Origin: Odiellus spinosus
Taxonomy: Eukaryota; Arthropoda; Arachnida; Opiliones; Phalangiidae
NCBI GenBank assembly: GCA_963920705.1
Contig: OY987239.1
Coordinates: forward strand, 6,191,871-6,255,870
DNA: 64,000 bases
Direction: 5' to 3'
The translations under genes and the position numbers were made by a program. Position 1 is the stretch's first letter; each line of letters starts with the position of its first letter. Below the pieces are notes generated by a model. That model was given only the letters and a program-made list of their open reading frames with translations. It did not search any database and was not told the DNA's origin. Of this stretch, positions 1-14,400 are shown piece after piece.

Positions 1-202
1 TATCATGGGAGAAGTTAATATCAGAAACTTTTATGTTTAGTAGACAAAAATCAACCGTGGTTGAATTTCTTTAACATGCAACAAGTCAAGAGCTTGAATA
101 AATATCTGAATTTTGAAAGAGAAAAAAAACCGGAGCTTATATTTAATTAGAAAAAAATCGGTGAAAAATGAAAAACGGTAGTGAAATTGTCACTATTAAA
201 AC

Positions 203-521
203 CAGAAGCCGATGATACCCTCCTTTGAAGTTTACTACTCTAATGTTCGATATAGCGCTCCTCTCTGTATGGGTAAAATTCCCAATTTTACGAGATACCC
301 CCTGTCTACGGAAAATTGGAAATTCTCTCTCTCCACAAACGACGACGTTTTTTTGACGAACTCCAAGGCTAGCTAGAGATATTTGCTCGACGAACTCCCG
401 CTCCGAAAATATCTACCGTTAGGAGGCGTACGAATCGCGCTTTTTGAAACTAACCCATACAGAGAGGGGTAGACAAGACCCGGGAGTAATAGACTTCAAA
501 GGAGGGTTTCATCGGCTTCTG
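203..521. mobile_element. MITE family A, copy 1 (319 bp)
   Basis: The ends are inverted copies of CAGAAGCCGATGA. The element is flanked by the 7-bp direct repeat TTAAAAC at 196-202 and 522-528. It has no coding capacity. The open frame across its right end (444-824) runs from this element into two other repeats and is not a gene. Confidence 0.85.
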
Positions 522-528
522 TTAAAAC

Positions 529-937
529 GCAAAGCCCCGTCGTTAAGGCGAGATCACTATGGTAGCGTTCATACTAAGCCGTTTCAAAACGTTACGCTAG
601 AGTCGTATGAACGGGAAACTGCTTCGGGAACCAGTTTCGTACCGATTCGGAAGTTTCAACAACCGATAGATGTAGCTACGATAAATCGATTTATAAAGAA
701 AATGTATGAACGCGCGACGCTTGAAACGAGTCCTGACGATTTGAATATCGGTTTGATTTTATCGTTTAAATCGATTAAGAATATCAGGATCTCCATGAAT
801 ACAGCTAAGCCTATTTTTCGGTAAGTTTTAATTTTATTTCTAGTTCAATATTAGCAATTTTTACTGGTGGATTAGGCCTATTTAAACGATAAGGAATCGA
901 TAATAAAAACCAATTGTTAGGTTGCATTCTCCTTTTC
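529..937. mobile_element. Family B (Kolobok-like) partial copy with a nested family K copy
   Basis: The internal part (GTCGTTAAGGCGAGATC) and the right arm (CAGGATCTCCATGAAT... to TTGCATTCTCC) of family B are present. A family K sequence (about 556-790) sits between them. The left arm is missing and MITE A abuts instead. Confidence 0.7.
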
Positions 938-2123
938 ACGAAAATTTGTTTCATATCAGCAACTGATGATTTTTGTCTAATTACAATTAGTTTCTGATAT
1001 AGTAGGCAATGTCGGCTTTCATCGGCGGATGGTTTTTAGAAAAAAACTAAAATTAAGTAGTATTTAAAGTTTCTAATCAGAGTAAAAGTGATCGGAATAT
1101 GTCAAGTTAATTGTCACTTTACAACCATAATTATTAATTATATTGAGGATTTCAATATACATATCCTACATTAGGTTTTAAAGCGGCATTTCAACCTTTA
1201 AAAACTACGATATACTGTATAAATCAAAGAACAGGTACTGGTATAATATGGTTCATGTCTTTTGTGAATTGTCAGAGCGCCATTTTTAAATTCATCTCAA
1301 CACCTTCATCGGAAAGGGTGTCTAGGGGATAAGGTTTGTAATAAAACTGTCATCACATGTTAAGTGTCACTGTTAACTCACCAATTGCAAGTTTAACTTC
1401 ACACCATCATCGAGTGCGCATGTGTGACACTATTAACGTGTCAATAGTATTATAGTTGATCATCAGTTCATAACATAGAACGCTATCGCGTTCGCTGAAT
1501 TCAACTTCACGTCTTCACCTTGGTAAATAGGGATTGGAATCACACTTAACTTTCGTGATGACACTATTAAAACCCCAATTGAAAGTAGAATGGCACACTT
1601 CATAGTGTGGTTGTGAGGGATTGCGTTGAAATTGTGTTATAGTTGCGACACGCACCAAATTTACGTCCACATTCACCGATTATTTCGCACAATTTACGTG
1701 ACAAAATTTATATTCAAATTCGTCTTTCACGATAGGCAGAATTAAGAGGGTTCATTCAAGTGGCATCAAATCGTTAACTTTACATCCATCTTTAAAACGA
1801 CACACTTGAAGAAGATTGATAGGGACACTACATTGTAAATTTTTACAATGTGAACGTTTTGTAATATTCGAATTGCGCCAAATTTTACGATTATCTTTCA
1901 AGATCATTGATGGGAAAGGGTCGATTGCATTGAAAGCACGTATTACATAGCGTATTCCGCGTATATATCGACCATTACTATATTTGGTGATAGCATTACG
2001 CGTGACAATCGGCCTATAACCTTACACGCTAACGCGTCCATTGAATAAAATTTTAGCGTCGGTGTTAGTTTTAGATATAGAGACGAATGACTGTGATTGT
2101 TTAAAATTTAAGACAGCTCGGGG
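938..2123. other. AT-rich stretch without recognisable gene
   Basis: Downstream of the nAChR stop codon on the minus strand. I see no exon, no tandem array and no recognisable repeat. The 3' UTR of the receptor gene presumably lies in its right part; I could not fix a polyadenylation site with confidence. Confidence 0.4.
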
Positions 2124-2477
2124 TTAAGGTCCATGAGGCGAAGAAAGTAGGATGAGAAAAGAAGAAATGGCAGTAGATAGAAGAAAAATAGCCAATAGAA
2201 ATCTATCGCATACTAGAGATACTTGATGCCACTCGTTGCGAGTCAGTTCACGACGCTCCTGGTCAGCTATACGCATCTCATTCTTCTCAATGGTCTCGTA
2301 TACCTTGTTGAGGACCCGTAAAAACTGCCGCTCAAACTCTTCCGTCGAAATGTCACTAGTACTACTGATTTCCTTTCGGTGACGTAGACGAGGAGAGAAG
2401 TGATACTGCTCAATGTGGTCCATCTCCACTTTCTCCTCCCGATACGCGTAATCCTGGCTTTTTGATATCGTCTTCAC
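2124..2477 (-). CDS. nAChR exon 8: cytoplasmic helix, M4 and stop
   Basis: 117 codons plus TAA after an acceptor ending TTCAG (phase 0, matching exon 7). The first half is hydrophilic. [20 protein letters not shown] and the following acidic and basic helix form the pre-M4 amphipathic segment. [20 protein letters not shown] followed by [15 protein letters not shown] is M4 and the C-terminus, comparable to 'VVDRFCLIIFTLFTIIATVAVLLSAPH' in other subunits. It lies 11.4 kb from exon 7, across a satellite-rich intron. Confidence 0.87.
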   Translation of the reverse strand: MKTISKSQDYAYREEKVEMDHIEQYHFSPRLRHRKEISSTSDISTEEFERQFLRVLNKVYETIEKNEMRIADQERRELTRNEWHQVSLVCDRFLLAIFLLSTAISSFLILLSSPHGP

Positions 2478-5400
2478 CTGAAGAAGAAAAAAATAAATAT
2501 TTAAATATAACTTCTTATAGGGCTCGGAATTCCTATAGTTTTTATTAATTGGATAAAATCTACTTAGTTCTGATGTATATTATCCGTTTCATTAAAATTA
2601 GCCTATTTTTCTTTAACTTATTTCAAGATAAAGTTAAAGTACATAATCCATATCCGTCTTTATCCAAAAATGACCTGAACTTAGAATATTATCCGCGTTA
2701 TACGTTAGAATAAAAAAATTTTAAATTTATTTTCATGAAAAATAACGAATAAAAAGATGATTTAAAATCTTAGTTTCGTTGTTTTATTTATATTCTTCGA
2801 ATTAAAAGTCAATAAGATATATTTTTATTTTATTTTAGACTAATTCATGAAACGCGAATGTTTCTTATCCATCGTTAAACGTTTGAATACGAGTATTTTG
2901 TAGGTAGATAATGCGGCGAAGGCGTATCTTCGGGTAAACCTAATACATTTAACGATTAATGGAATATAGACGCGATCATAGTGATGATGCAGTATTGCGG
3001 GAAATTTTTATTTCAAATATTTCGAAAATGGTGATTATAAAATATGTATTTTTACTGTCCCTGTAATTTTCTTTCTATGACATATGTATATATATTTTGA
3101 ATCGTTTTTTAATGATCTTTCCGTAAATATGACTCAATTTCCATTTGGAGTTCATTGGAGATTCATTTTAATTCGAAAAAAAAGAAATGAAAAAATATTA
3201 ATGTAATGAAAAGATTGAGAGCAGACTTTTGTTACAATAATATTCTTCTGATAATGTCTATACGAGAAAAGGTTATATTATTAAGCAAAGCATGAAAATC
3301 TTCAGTATTTTATGCTTTTAAGAGAAATCTAGGTCATAAATGACGCGACTATTACAATGCTTAGAAGCATTTTTGGCGAAAATCGAAATTTATCGTCTGA
3401 ATAAACTTTTCCTAGGCATAGTTTTACATTTTGGTACCCGTTTGTACTTCAACGACTAACGCTCTCACGCTGGCTTCATAGACCGCAGCGATTTCACGAA
3501 AAAACGTTATTCAACTTTAGGGTTTCTGAACGTTTTAGTTTTGATAAGCCTAAAAAATATATATTTTTGTAGAAAAACAAACTTTATATTCATGAGGTTT
3601 AAAGTGAGGCTCTCATGGATCTTTCATGAACTCCAAACGGAAATTGAGTCATATTTTCGGAAAGATCGTTAAAAAACGATTCAAAATATATAAACATATG
3701 TCATAGAACAAAATTACCGCGACAGTAAAAATACATATTTTATAATCGCCCATTTTCGAAATTTGAAAATAAAAGTTTCCCGCAATCTACGTCATCACTA
3801 TCTTCACGTGATTCCGCTATTGTAGAGCATACAGATAATTCGCGGGCTTTTTGGCTCCAGTAATAAGGTCGCTTTCGCGCGGTCTTTTTCGCAAAAGTAC
3901 TTAATCCAGTAAGAAGGTGAAAGCGTGAAGTTGAATCATTGTGATGTACATACAAATTTTCATGTCCATTTTAGTGGAAACTTTACATTTGTAAATTTTT
4001 AACTCCGATGTACAATATACACGACCACAAAGGATAGCGTAATATTACTGACGCCTTTTTCTTATTTTATTCCTGCAACTTTTCCATGACAGGTGTCTCT
4101 TTCCATGCCCTTAAATAATAGACCCCTTCCATAATTAAGCTAATTATGCATTTTCCCATAATTAGTGTTGTACGTTTTATCTCATAAGAGACGCTTTCAA
4201 GGACCATCGTCATAAGAACGTGTTTAAAAATTCATCAAATAGCTGGAGCATATATGAAGGAAATCTTGCCTGAAAAATAATCACATAATCATAACTAGAG
4301 CTCGGAATTTGTTATTTGGATAAAATCTAATAAAATATGATGTATATTACCTTTAAAAATAGACTATTTTTCATTCGAGTTAACTTATTCGAAGGTAAAG
4401 TGAAAAAACGTATTCCATATCTGTTTTTATCCAAAAATGGCCTTATCTTAGAATATTATCCGCGTTACACGTTCGGATAAAAAAATTCAAAATTTATTTC
4501 CGTGAAAAATAACGAATAAAAAGATTATTTAAAATCTTAGTTTCGTCGTTTTATTTATATTCTTCGAATTAAAAGTCAGTTTGAAATATTTTCTTATATT
4601 TTCATTCTGGAAACGCGAATGTTTCATATCCATCGTTATACGTTTCAAAACGAGTATTTTGTCGGTAGATAAAGAGGCAAAGGCTTATCTTCGTGTAAAC
4701 CGTATACGTTTAACAATTACACGAATATAGAAATTTCATTGTTTTACTTAAAAACAATTTATCCGAAAATAAAATATCTAAAAATATTCGAATAACGGAA
4801 GATAATGGATTATGAACGAAATAAAACGAGCTAAAATTCAAAATAAATCTTAGGTAAGTAGAAACTAGTATAATATAAATCATCAGTATTAATAAACGAC
4901 TAGATCGCATTCGTTCGGACAAATATTTGTCATATTCCATATTTATGGCGTTGCTAGAACAGCCAACCAATCATTTCGATGCTTCGATTAGAAGAATGAG
5001 ATAGAGAGGAAAAGGGGCTGGAAACTAGAAATATCAAACTATAAACGGAATAAGAGCTAAGGAAGGAAACAAGAGGAAAAAACAAAAAAATAAATTTGAT
5101 CGAGCTAACGTTTAATCATTGTATGGTAACGTCGAGTTGGGTTCCTCGGCGACATAAATCTTCATCGATAAGCCACGCCTTTCCGCAGTTGGGAACGAAA
5201 CAATGTCTCCCTTCTTTTACGTTAGAAACGGTCAAAAGAAATGGGAAAAACAAGCCATGGGCTCGCGTACAGCCCCAAGGTATTTTAAAGTAGAAATGAA
5301 GAGTTCGTATCTAATCGATTAGGGTTAAGGGGACGTAAAAATATGATTACAATTATGAAAATCAAGGCCTAATACTCCTGTACACTGATTGTGAAATCTG

Positions 5401-8400
5401 TGATTACGCGAATTACGCGGGTTACTTCAAGATTATGATGATTACGTCCAGCTTTCATGGAGTACAGAAAAATTGAGGGGACAATTACTCTCGGATTCCT
5501 TTACACTGATAACGGTTCACGCGTAATCATTTTAGCTTTGTCAAAGGAAGGATTTTAAAGATTACGCCTAATCGCTTTAGTACAGTCAAAGATACAGCCT
5601 GCACAATGATTACGCCGAGTGACTTGCAGAAAACATGAAGGTTTAGCGGGAAACGAAGTTTAAGCCCAAATGTTACGTTTAAAGCCAAAAATCGAAGGTT
5701 AAAGCCAAAAATCGAAGGTTAAAGCCAAAAATCGAAGGTTAAAGCCAAAAATCGGGAAGGTTAAAGCCAAAAATCGGGAAGGTTAAAGCCAAAAATCGGG
5801 AAGGTTAAAGCCAAGATTGGGAAGCTTAAAGCCAAGATTGGGAAGCTTAAAGCCAAGATTGGGAAGCTTAAAGCCAAGATTGGGAAGATTAAAGCCAAGA
5901 TTGGGAAGATTAAAGCCAAGATTGGGAAGATTAAAGCCAAGATTGGGAAGATTAAAGCCAAGATTGGGAAGATTAAAGCCAAGATTGGGAAGATTAAAGC
6001 CAAGATTGGGAAGATTAAAGCCAAGATTGGGAAGATTAAAGCCAAGATTGGGAAGATTAAAGCCAAGATTGGGAAGATTAAAGCCAAGATTGGGAAGATT
6101 AAAGCCAAGATTGGGAAGATTAAAGCCAAGATTGGGAAGATTAAAGCCAAGATTGGGAAGATTAAAGCCAAGATTGGGAAGATTAAAGCCAAGATTGGGA
6201 AGATTAAAGCCAAGATTGGGAAGATTAAAGCCAAGATTGGGAAGATTAAAGCCAAGATTGGGAAGATTAAAGCCAAGATTGGGAAGATTAAAGCCAAGAT
6301 TGGGAAGATTAAAGCCAAGATTGGGAAGATTAAAGCCAAGATTGGGAAGATTAAAGCCAAGATTGGGAAGATTAAAGCCAAGATTGGGAAGATTAAAGCC
6401 AAGATTGGGAAGATTAAAGCCAAGATTGGGAAGATTAAAGCCAAGATTGGGAAGATTAAAGCCAAGATTGGGAAGATTAAAGCCAAGATTGGGAAGATTA
6501 AAGCCAAGATTGGGAAGATTAAAGCCAAGATTGGGAAGATTAAAGCCAAGATTGGGAAGATTAAAGCCAAGATTGGGAAGATTAAAGCCAAGATTGGGAA
6601 GATTAAAGCCAAGATTGGGAAGATTAAAGCCAAGATTGGGAAGATTAAAGCCAAGATTGGGAAGATTAAAGCCAAGATTGGGAAGATTAAAGCCAAGATT
6701 GGGAAGATTAAAGCCAAGATTGGGAAGATTAAAGCCAAGATTGGGAAGATTAAAGCCAAGATTGGGAAGATTAAAGCCAAGATTGGGAAGATTAAAGTCA
6801 AGATTGGGAAGATTAAAGTCAAGATTGGGAAGATTAAAGCCAAGATTGGGAAGATTAAAGCCAAGATTGGGAAGATTAAAGCCAAGATTGGGAAGATTAA
6901 TTTATTCGCATTGACGGGTCAGCGAGGAATCAAATGTTATTGTAAGTCTCATTTAGATCTTGTTTCAATAACGGGCCTTTTCTCATTGGTCGATGACCCT
7001 TCAATGCCGAAAAATTCGGCTGATCTCCATGAATCCAGCTTTTAAATAGAAGTTTTAATTTTATTTCTAGTTTATTATTTGTTTGTAAATTTTTTTTACT
7101 GGTGCATTGGGCCTATTTAAACGACAAGGAAATTATAAAAAGAGTAATTAGGTTGCATTTTCCCTTTAAAATACTACGCCCGCTAGTGAATTCGTTAATG
7201 GGGAAAAATTACTCGAACTGTTTCCCTAAAAACCTCAAAGCAAAGTGTCGTAACTTAGTCGATTTATAATATCTCCCGGGAATATGGTTGAAATACTTGG
7301 TCGATATTAGCCTTGCAGAAAAGGGACCGAAATTGACACTGAAAAGTAAGTTTAAAATGCGAATGACCAAAATAAATTTAGAAAGAGCGAAAATGGCGAT
7401 TATAAAATATATCTATTTCCTGTCGTGGTAATTAGGGTCGTATCTTTTCCGTATCTTTTCCTAGAGTGTTGAAGCTGCGTTCAGCGAATAGCCCCATTCT
7501 TAATCTACAAAATGAGCTCTTCAATCTTTAAATAGACCCAACCAAAGATAAGTTACACAATTTTAAATGTAAGTGTTCAGAAATAGAAGCGTGCGTTCAC
7601 ATTTAGGAGGAAAATGGGGATTATAAAATACGTATTTTTACTGTCTCTGCAATTTTGTTCTATGACATATGTGTATATATTTTCAATCGTTTTTTAACGA
7701 TCTTTCCGAAAATGTTACTCAATTTCTATTTGGAGTTCATGATATCGTGACAGCCTCACTTTAAATATATGATCTGACTTCCAGACAAGACAAAAAAATT
7801 GGTTTCATTTATCAATATACGATTTTTGAAAGTAAGTTCCCGGTGGGTTGGGTTTGGGGTGGGGTCTGATTTGAGACATAAAAGGGCTTCTTTTATACGT
7901 TAAGTAAACCCTTACGAAATAAAGAATAAAGAATGGGCGGGCTTATACGAACATTGTTCCTCAGATCAGTCTGGTGATAAACAATCCGTTAACGAATACT
8001 TTTTCTGTCACGTCCGCCTCGCGAAAACGTGCCCCATTACAATGCTCCATTAAACCTAGACGTTAAACGTCAACGCAACCTAATTTCTATTAAAAATCAG
8101 TGTCTCGGAGAAACTTGCCTGGAATACATTATAGCTAGGAAATCTCGGGAAGTGGCATTTAATAGCCAGACTAATGAAAACAGATGATTTTAATGGGGCG
8201 ATAAAACTGGCATTTTTCTGAGAAGTTTGCAAATTGCGGTGAAGTTTAAATTATATTGAATTTGTAGCGACTAATATTTAGAGCTCGGAATTCGTATGAT
8301 TTTTTATAATTGGATAAAATCTACTAATCTGATGTATATTATCCGTTTGATTAAAAATAGACTTTCGAGTTAACTTATTCGAAGATAAAGTAAAAAACAA

Positions 8401-11400
8401 TCCATATCCGTTTTTGTCCAAAAAATGGCCTTATATTAGAATATTATCCGCGTTATACGTTCAGATAAAAAAATTCAAAATTTATTTTCGTGAAAAATAA
8501 CGAATAAAAAGATGATTTAAATCTTAGTTTCGTCGTTTTATTTATATTCTTCGAATTAAAAATCAATTAAAAATTTTTTTTCTTATATTTTGATTCTGGA
8601 AACGTGAATTTTCTTATCCATTGTTATACGTTTGAATACGAGTAATTTGTAGGTAGATAAAGCGCCAAACGCTTATCTTCGGGTAAACCTTAAACGTTTA
8701 ACAATTATACGAATATAAAAATTTAAGTTTTTAGTTTTAATTTATCCGAAAATGAAATATCTGAAAATATACGAGCTCTACACATTTGCACATTCCCTGG
8801 TTTTATATATTAGTTCTTGTCGATACGTCCTTATTATAATTTAATGAAATATGTACACTTATATAGAACAGACCGGGCCATTGTAATTAAAATTAAAAGG
8901 CAAGGTTATCCGATGAACTTGTCGGGTTAATGCATCCTATACGTTTGACGGCCTAAAATCGATACTGAAATTCTAACGAACGGAACAGAAAATAAATGAC
9001 GTCTGATAATATATTCCCATCACGATCAGTACAGAGCGACTTCATCCTTACATCTGAGGTTAAGACTTAAGGTCAGTTTTCATAGCTCGGAATCTTCTGT
9101 TATTCGTATATTTTCAGTTATTTTATTTTCGGATATAATGTTTGTAACTAAAACAATGAAATTTGTATATTCGTATAATTGTTAAACGTATAAGGTTTAC
9201 CCGAAGATAAGCCTTCGCCGCTTTATCTACCTACAAATTACTCGTTTTCAAACGTATAACGATGGATAAGAAACATTCGCGTTTCCAGAATTAGTCTAAA
9301 ATATAAGAAAAATATTTCTAATCGACTTTTAATTCGAAGGATATAAATAAAACGACGAAACTAAGATTTTAAATCTTTTTTTATTCGTTATTTAAAAAAA
9401 AGGGTTAGTAATTAACTTTCTAGATTTATAAAAAATGAGGTTAACGGTCACAGCGTGGTCATAGAAAGGACAAAAAAAAATCAGTAGAAATACGCGAAGA
9501 ATATCTAATCGATAGAAGTTAGGTTCTTTTTCTTTCCCATCGGGCTTTCTCCTTTTCCATCGCTTTCTTTATTCTTGTTTCGTATGTTTTTTCTCTAGAA
9601 TTCTATACTACATCTTTAGGAGTATTATATAAAACTACTTTTTTCCCCGTAACCTTTAACAATGTGTATTCTTCCGCATAAACCTAATCATCGCTTTGTA
9701 AAAACATTAGAACAACAGTACAAAAGAAATACACGAACAGAAGAGAAAAAAATATACTACTAAATTTTTCTTTTCGATGGGACAATCTATTTCAATTCTT
9801 AAGATATATATATAAGGTACGTTCACAAGATAGACTGCGCGAAAGCTACCTTATCACTGGTGCCAGAACGGACAAGAATCTACAATAGCGAAATCATGCG
9901 ACCGTAGTGATGACGTAGTATTACGGGAAATTTTAATTTAGAAATATTTGAAAATTATGAAATATGTATTTTAACTGTCGCGGTAATTAGGGATTTTTCC
10001 TAGAGTGTTGAAGCTGTGTTCCGCGAATAGCCCAATTTTTAACCTACAAAATGAGCTCTTTCATCTTTAAATAGACCCAACTAAAGTTAAGTTATAGGTC
10101 ATAAATGAAAGTGTTCAGAAATAGAAGCGTTCAGATTTAGGAGTAAATGTTGATTATAAAATATGTATTTTTACTGTCAAGTTAATTTATTTCTACGACA
10201 TATGTTTATATATTTTCAATCGTTTTTAAACGATCTTTTCGAAAATGTTACTTAATTTCCATTTGGAGTTCATATAAATCCATGAAAACCCGAATTCAAA
10301 TCGATTAAGTTCCTAAGAGCAGTTTGGGTTCGAATTTACAATGTATTTCGAATACACCCCTTTAAAAGTGTTTCAACCATTGTACAACGGTGCTCAAGGC
10401 AAAGCTCTCTTACAGGAACTATTCAATTAACACTTAAAAACGAATTATAAGCACTGTATTAATTATATCACAAATTCTCAACCAAAAATCCGTTTAACCC
10501 TAACATCATGACGTTTAAAAAAAAAATGACATTAGATTTAAGCCTAGCTGGTGAGCGATAGAGGCGTTAATAGCGCAAAAGCGTGTGAAAATTGGGTCGG
10601 GGAAAAAAACAGGAAGCAAATCCAAAGTTCGATGCGGCGATTCTCCCGGCCATTAAAGGATTTAGAGCCATAGAAAAAAATCCTTCTTTCCCCCAAATTC
10701 CGGGGGGGACGGGGACGGGAGGAGAAAGCAGCTTGGTCCTATTTTATCCTAAAACTGGACGGCAAAGAAGAGGGTCAGAGGAATGCCGGGATAAATTGAA
10801 AGAACCGATAAAATGGCGTATACCATTCCAGGGAGAGTTAGCGAGAAAGAAAAATAATGTTTTTCGTGCCAATGCACGGAGAAAAGGGGGGTTGTTGGAA
10901 ACGTACGATTTCAGATTGAAGTTCAAAGTGAGTCTGACACGGATTTTATGGACTACAAATTAAAATTAAGTAACATTTTCGGAAAGATCGTTAAAAAGCG
11001 AGTTAAAATATATATACATATGTCATAGAACAAAGTTACCGCGACAGTAAAAATACATTTTATAATCGCCATTTTCGAAATTTTTAAAATAAAAATTCCC
11101 CACAATCTACGTCATCACTATGGTCTATTTACTATTACACAGAGTCTACAGTTGATTCTCGTACGTTCTGGCAACAGTGATAATGTCACTTTCGCGCGGT
11201 TTTTATCGTAAAAGTACTTAATACAAAAAGTGTATTGAAATGGTGATTATAAAATTTTTACTGTCGCGATAATTTTCTTCTCTTACATATGTATATATTT
11301 TGAATCGTTTTTTAACGATCTTTCCGAAAATATGACTCAATTTCCGTTTGGAGTTCCTGAAAATGCGTGATAGTCTTAACTTTAATCATTAATTAAAAAC

Positions 11401-14400
11401 CTTCCTAATAATTCAAGTCAAATTCCTTTTGGTTTTCATGAGAATACTTATTTTCTGTACGTGAATTTATTAAGACTTTACAGAATTAAATCAGTGTGGA
11501 ATAAAAATACGTCTGAACGTCTGAAACTCCCCACTCACTCATTTGTCACACATTCTAATGGTTGGAGTTGTTTACCGTCACTCACATTCAATCAGGAAAC
11601 AAAAGTTCTACATTATTATCGATCCCCGATTCCCCTCCGAGACTTTCCTACACGCTATCTATTTAAAACGGATAGTCCCACAATCTAATCTTAATACAGC
11701 TCGGAAATTGTATAATTTTAATTGGATAAAAACTAATAAATTCTGTTTGGTTAAAAATATACTATTTTTCTTTAACTTAGTCGAAGATAAAAAACGTAAT
11801 CCATATCCGTTTTTATCCGAAAATGGCAACTTATCTTAGAATATTATCCGCGTTATACGTTCGGATAAAAAAATTCAAAATTTATTTTCGTGAAAAATAA
11901 CGAATAAAAAGATGATTTAAAATCTTAGTTTCGTCGTTTTATTTATATTCTTCGAATTAAAAGTAAATTTGAAATATTTTTCTTATATTTTAGATTAATT
12001 CTGGAAACGCGAATGTTTCTTATCCATCGTTATCCGTTAGAAAACGAGTAATTTATAGATAGATAAAGTGGCGAAGGCTTATCTTCGGGTAAACCTTATA
12101 CGTTTAACAATTATACGAATATAGAAATTACATTGTTTTAGTGACGAACAATTTATCCGAAAATAAAATATCTTAAAATATACGAATAACGGAAGATAAT
12201 GGATATCCGATTCCGAGCTCTACACATGAAGCTATCTCTTTAAGTAAAAAACACAAAACGGCGCAACTATTTGTCAGTAGCCGCCTTACCCATTTAGACC
12301 ATAAATTAAATGTCCCTTCACTAGCTGTAGCCCTATGCCAACAAATTTCTCTTTGCCTTTATATCCCTTTTGAAATCTTTCTTTCGGTTTATACCACACG
12401 ACCATGGCCTTCGTAAATTATAGTAGATTTACGTAAAAAGGGTTCAAAGTTCAACAATGGGTAGTACAAATCTTATTTAAAAGATCTCTAGAAACTTCAC
12501 TACGCGTTTAAATTACCGGTTAAAATTACGGATAATAAATTACCGGTTAAAATTACGGATAATAAATTACCGGTTAAAATTACGGATAATAAATTACCGG
12601 TTAAAATTACGGATAATAAATTACCGGTTAAAATTACGGATAATAAATTACCGGTTAAAATTACGGATAATAAATTACCGGTTAAAATTACGGATAATAA
12701 ATTACCGGTTTAAATTACGGATAATAAATTACCGGTTTAAATTACGGATAATAAATTACCGGTTTAAATTACGGATAATAAATTACCGATTAAAATTACG
12801 GATAATAAATTACCGATTAAAATTACGGATAATAAATTACCGGTTAAAATTACGGATAATAAATTACCGGTTAAAATTACGGATAATAAATTACCGGTTA
12901 AAATTACGGATAATAAATTACCGGTTAAAATTACGGATAATAAATTACCGGTTTAAATTACGGATAATAAATTACCGGTTAAAATTACGGATAATAAATT
13001 ACCGGTTAAAATTACGGATAATAAATTACCGGTTAAAATTACGGATAATAAATTACCGGTTAAAATTACGGATAATAAATTACCGGTTTAAATTACGGAT
13101 AATAAATTACTTGTTTAAATTACGCACTACAAATTACCAGTTAAAATTACGGATAATAAATTACCAGTTTAAATTACGGATAATAAAAATTCCAGTTTAA
13201 ATTACTGATAATATATCGGTTTAAATTACGGATAATAAATTATAGGTTTAAATTACTGATAATAAATTACCGGTTAAAATTACGGATAATAAATTACCGG
13301 TTAAAATTACGGATAATAAATTACCGGTTTAAATTACGGATAATAAATTACTTGTTTAAATTACGCACTACAAATTACCAGTTAAAATTACGGATAATAA
13401 ATTACCAGTTTAAATTACGGATAATAAAAATTCCAGTTTAAATTACTGATAATATATCGGTTTAAATTACGGATAATAAATTATAGGTTTAAATTACTGA
13501 TAATAAATTACCGGTTTAAATTACTGATAATAAATTACTGGTTTAAATTACGCACTACAAATTACCAGTTAAAATTACGGATAATAAATTACCAGTTTAA
13601 ATTATGGATAATAAAAATTCCAGTTTAAATTACTGATAATATATTATCGGTTTAAATTACGGATAATAAATTACCGGTTTAAATTACAGATAATAGATTA
13701 CCAGTTTAAATTACGGATAATAAATTACCGGTTAAAATTACGGATAATAAAATATAGTATAAATTACGGATAAAAAAATACCAGTTTAAATTACGGATAA
13801 TAAAAAAAAACAAAGGAAATGCAAAATAATTAAATATTTATTCCTACCTCTTCGGCTTTCTTCTTTTTGGGTGGTTTGTTGCCGCAATTAACAAACATTA
13901 ACCTGGCCAGATAACCCAACACGAGTCTTCGCAGAACGTTCGGTACATCTGACGGTGTTTTATTGCCTCTGTGATGCATATTTAACGTGATAACCGAGAA
14001 AAATGTCGCCGACGCGACTAGGCATACCGTCACTCCATAATACAAATCTAAAACACAAGGAAAAAAAATAAGAAAAAATGCTTAAATAAAAATATAGATT
14101 ACATTATTTTCTAATTTTTTAGACTTTTTACGATTAAACGTACTTTTTTATTAATTTTATCATTTCATAATTTAAAAACAATTATTTAAAAAATAACACC
14201 GATTTCAAGGGAGAATGCAACCTGATAGTAAGAAATTGTTTATCGATTCGTTATCGTTTAAATAGGCCTAATCCATTAGTGAAATTTTTTCGAACCAATA
14301 TTAAACTAAAAATAAATTTAAAACTTACCCGGAAAATAGGCTTAGCTTGATTCATGAAGATCAGCTGAATTTCTTCGCATCGAAGGGTTAAAGTTCAATC

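Noticed and set aside
444-824. 126-codon frame near the left edge
   Set aside because: It crosses MITE A, family B and family K sequence; the same K sequence occurs elsewhere with stops.
5761-6914. Two overlapping long frames of 374 and 365 codons on opposite strands
   Set aside because: Both are pure translations of the 21-bp satellite, whose unit is a multiple of three without stops. No splice sites, start context or non-repeat domain supports a protein.
5670-13805. CRISPR array
   Set aside because: The arrays have contiguous identical units without unique spacers, there are no cas genes, and the surroundings are eukaryotic.
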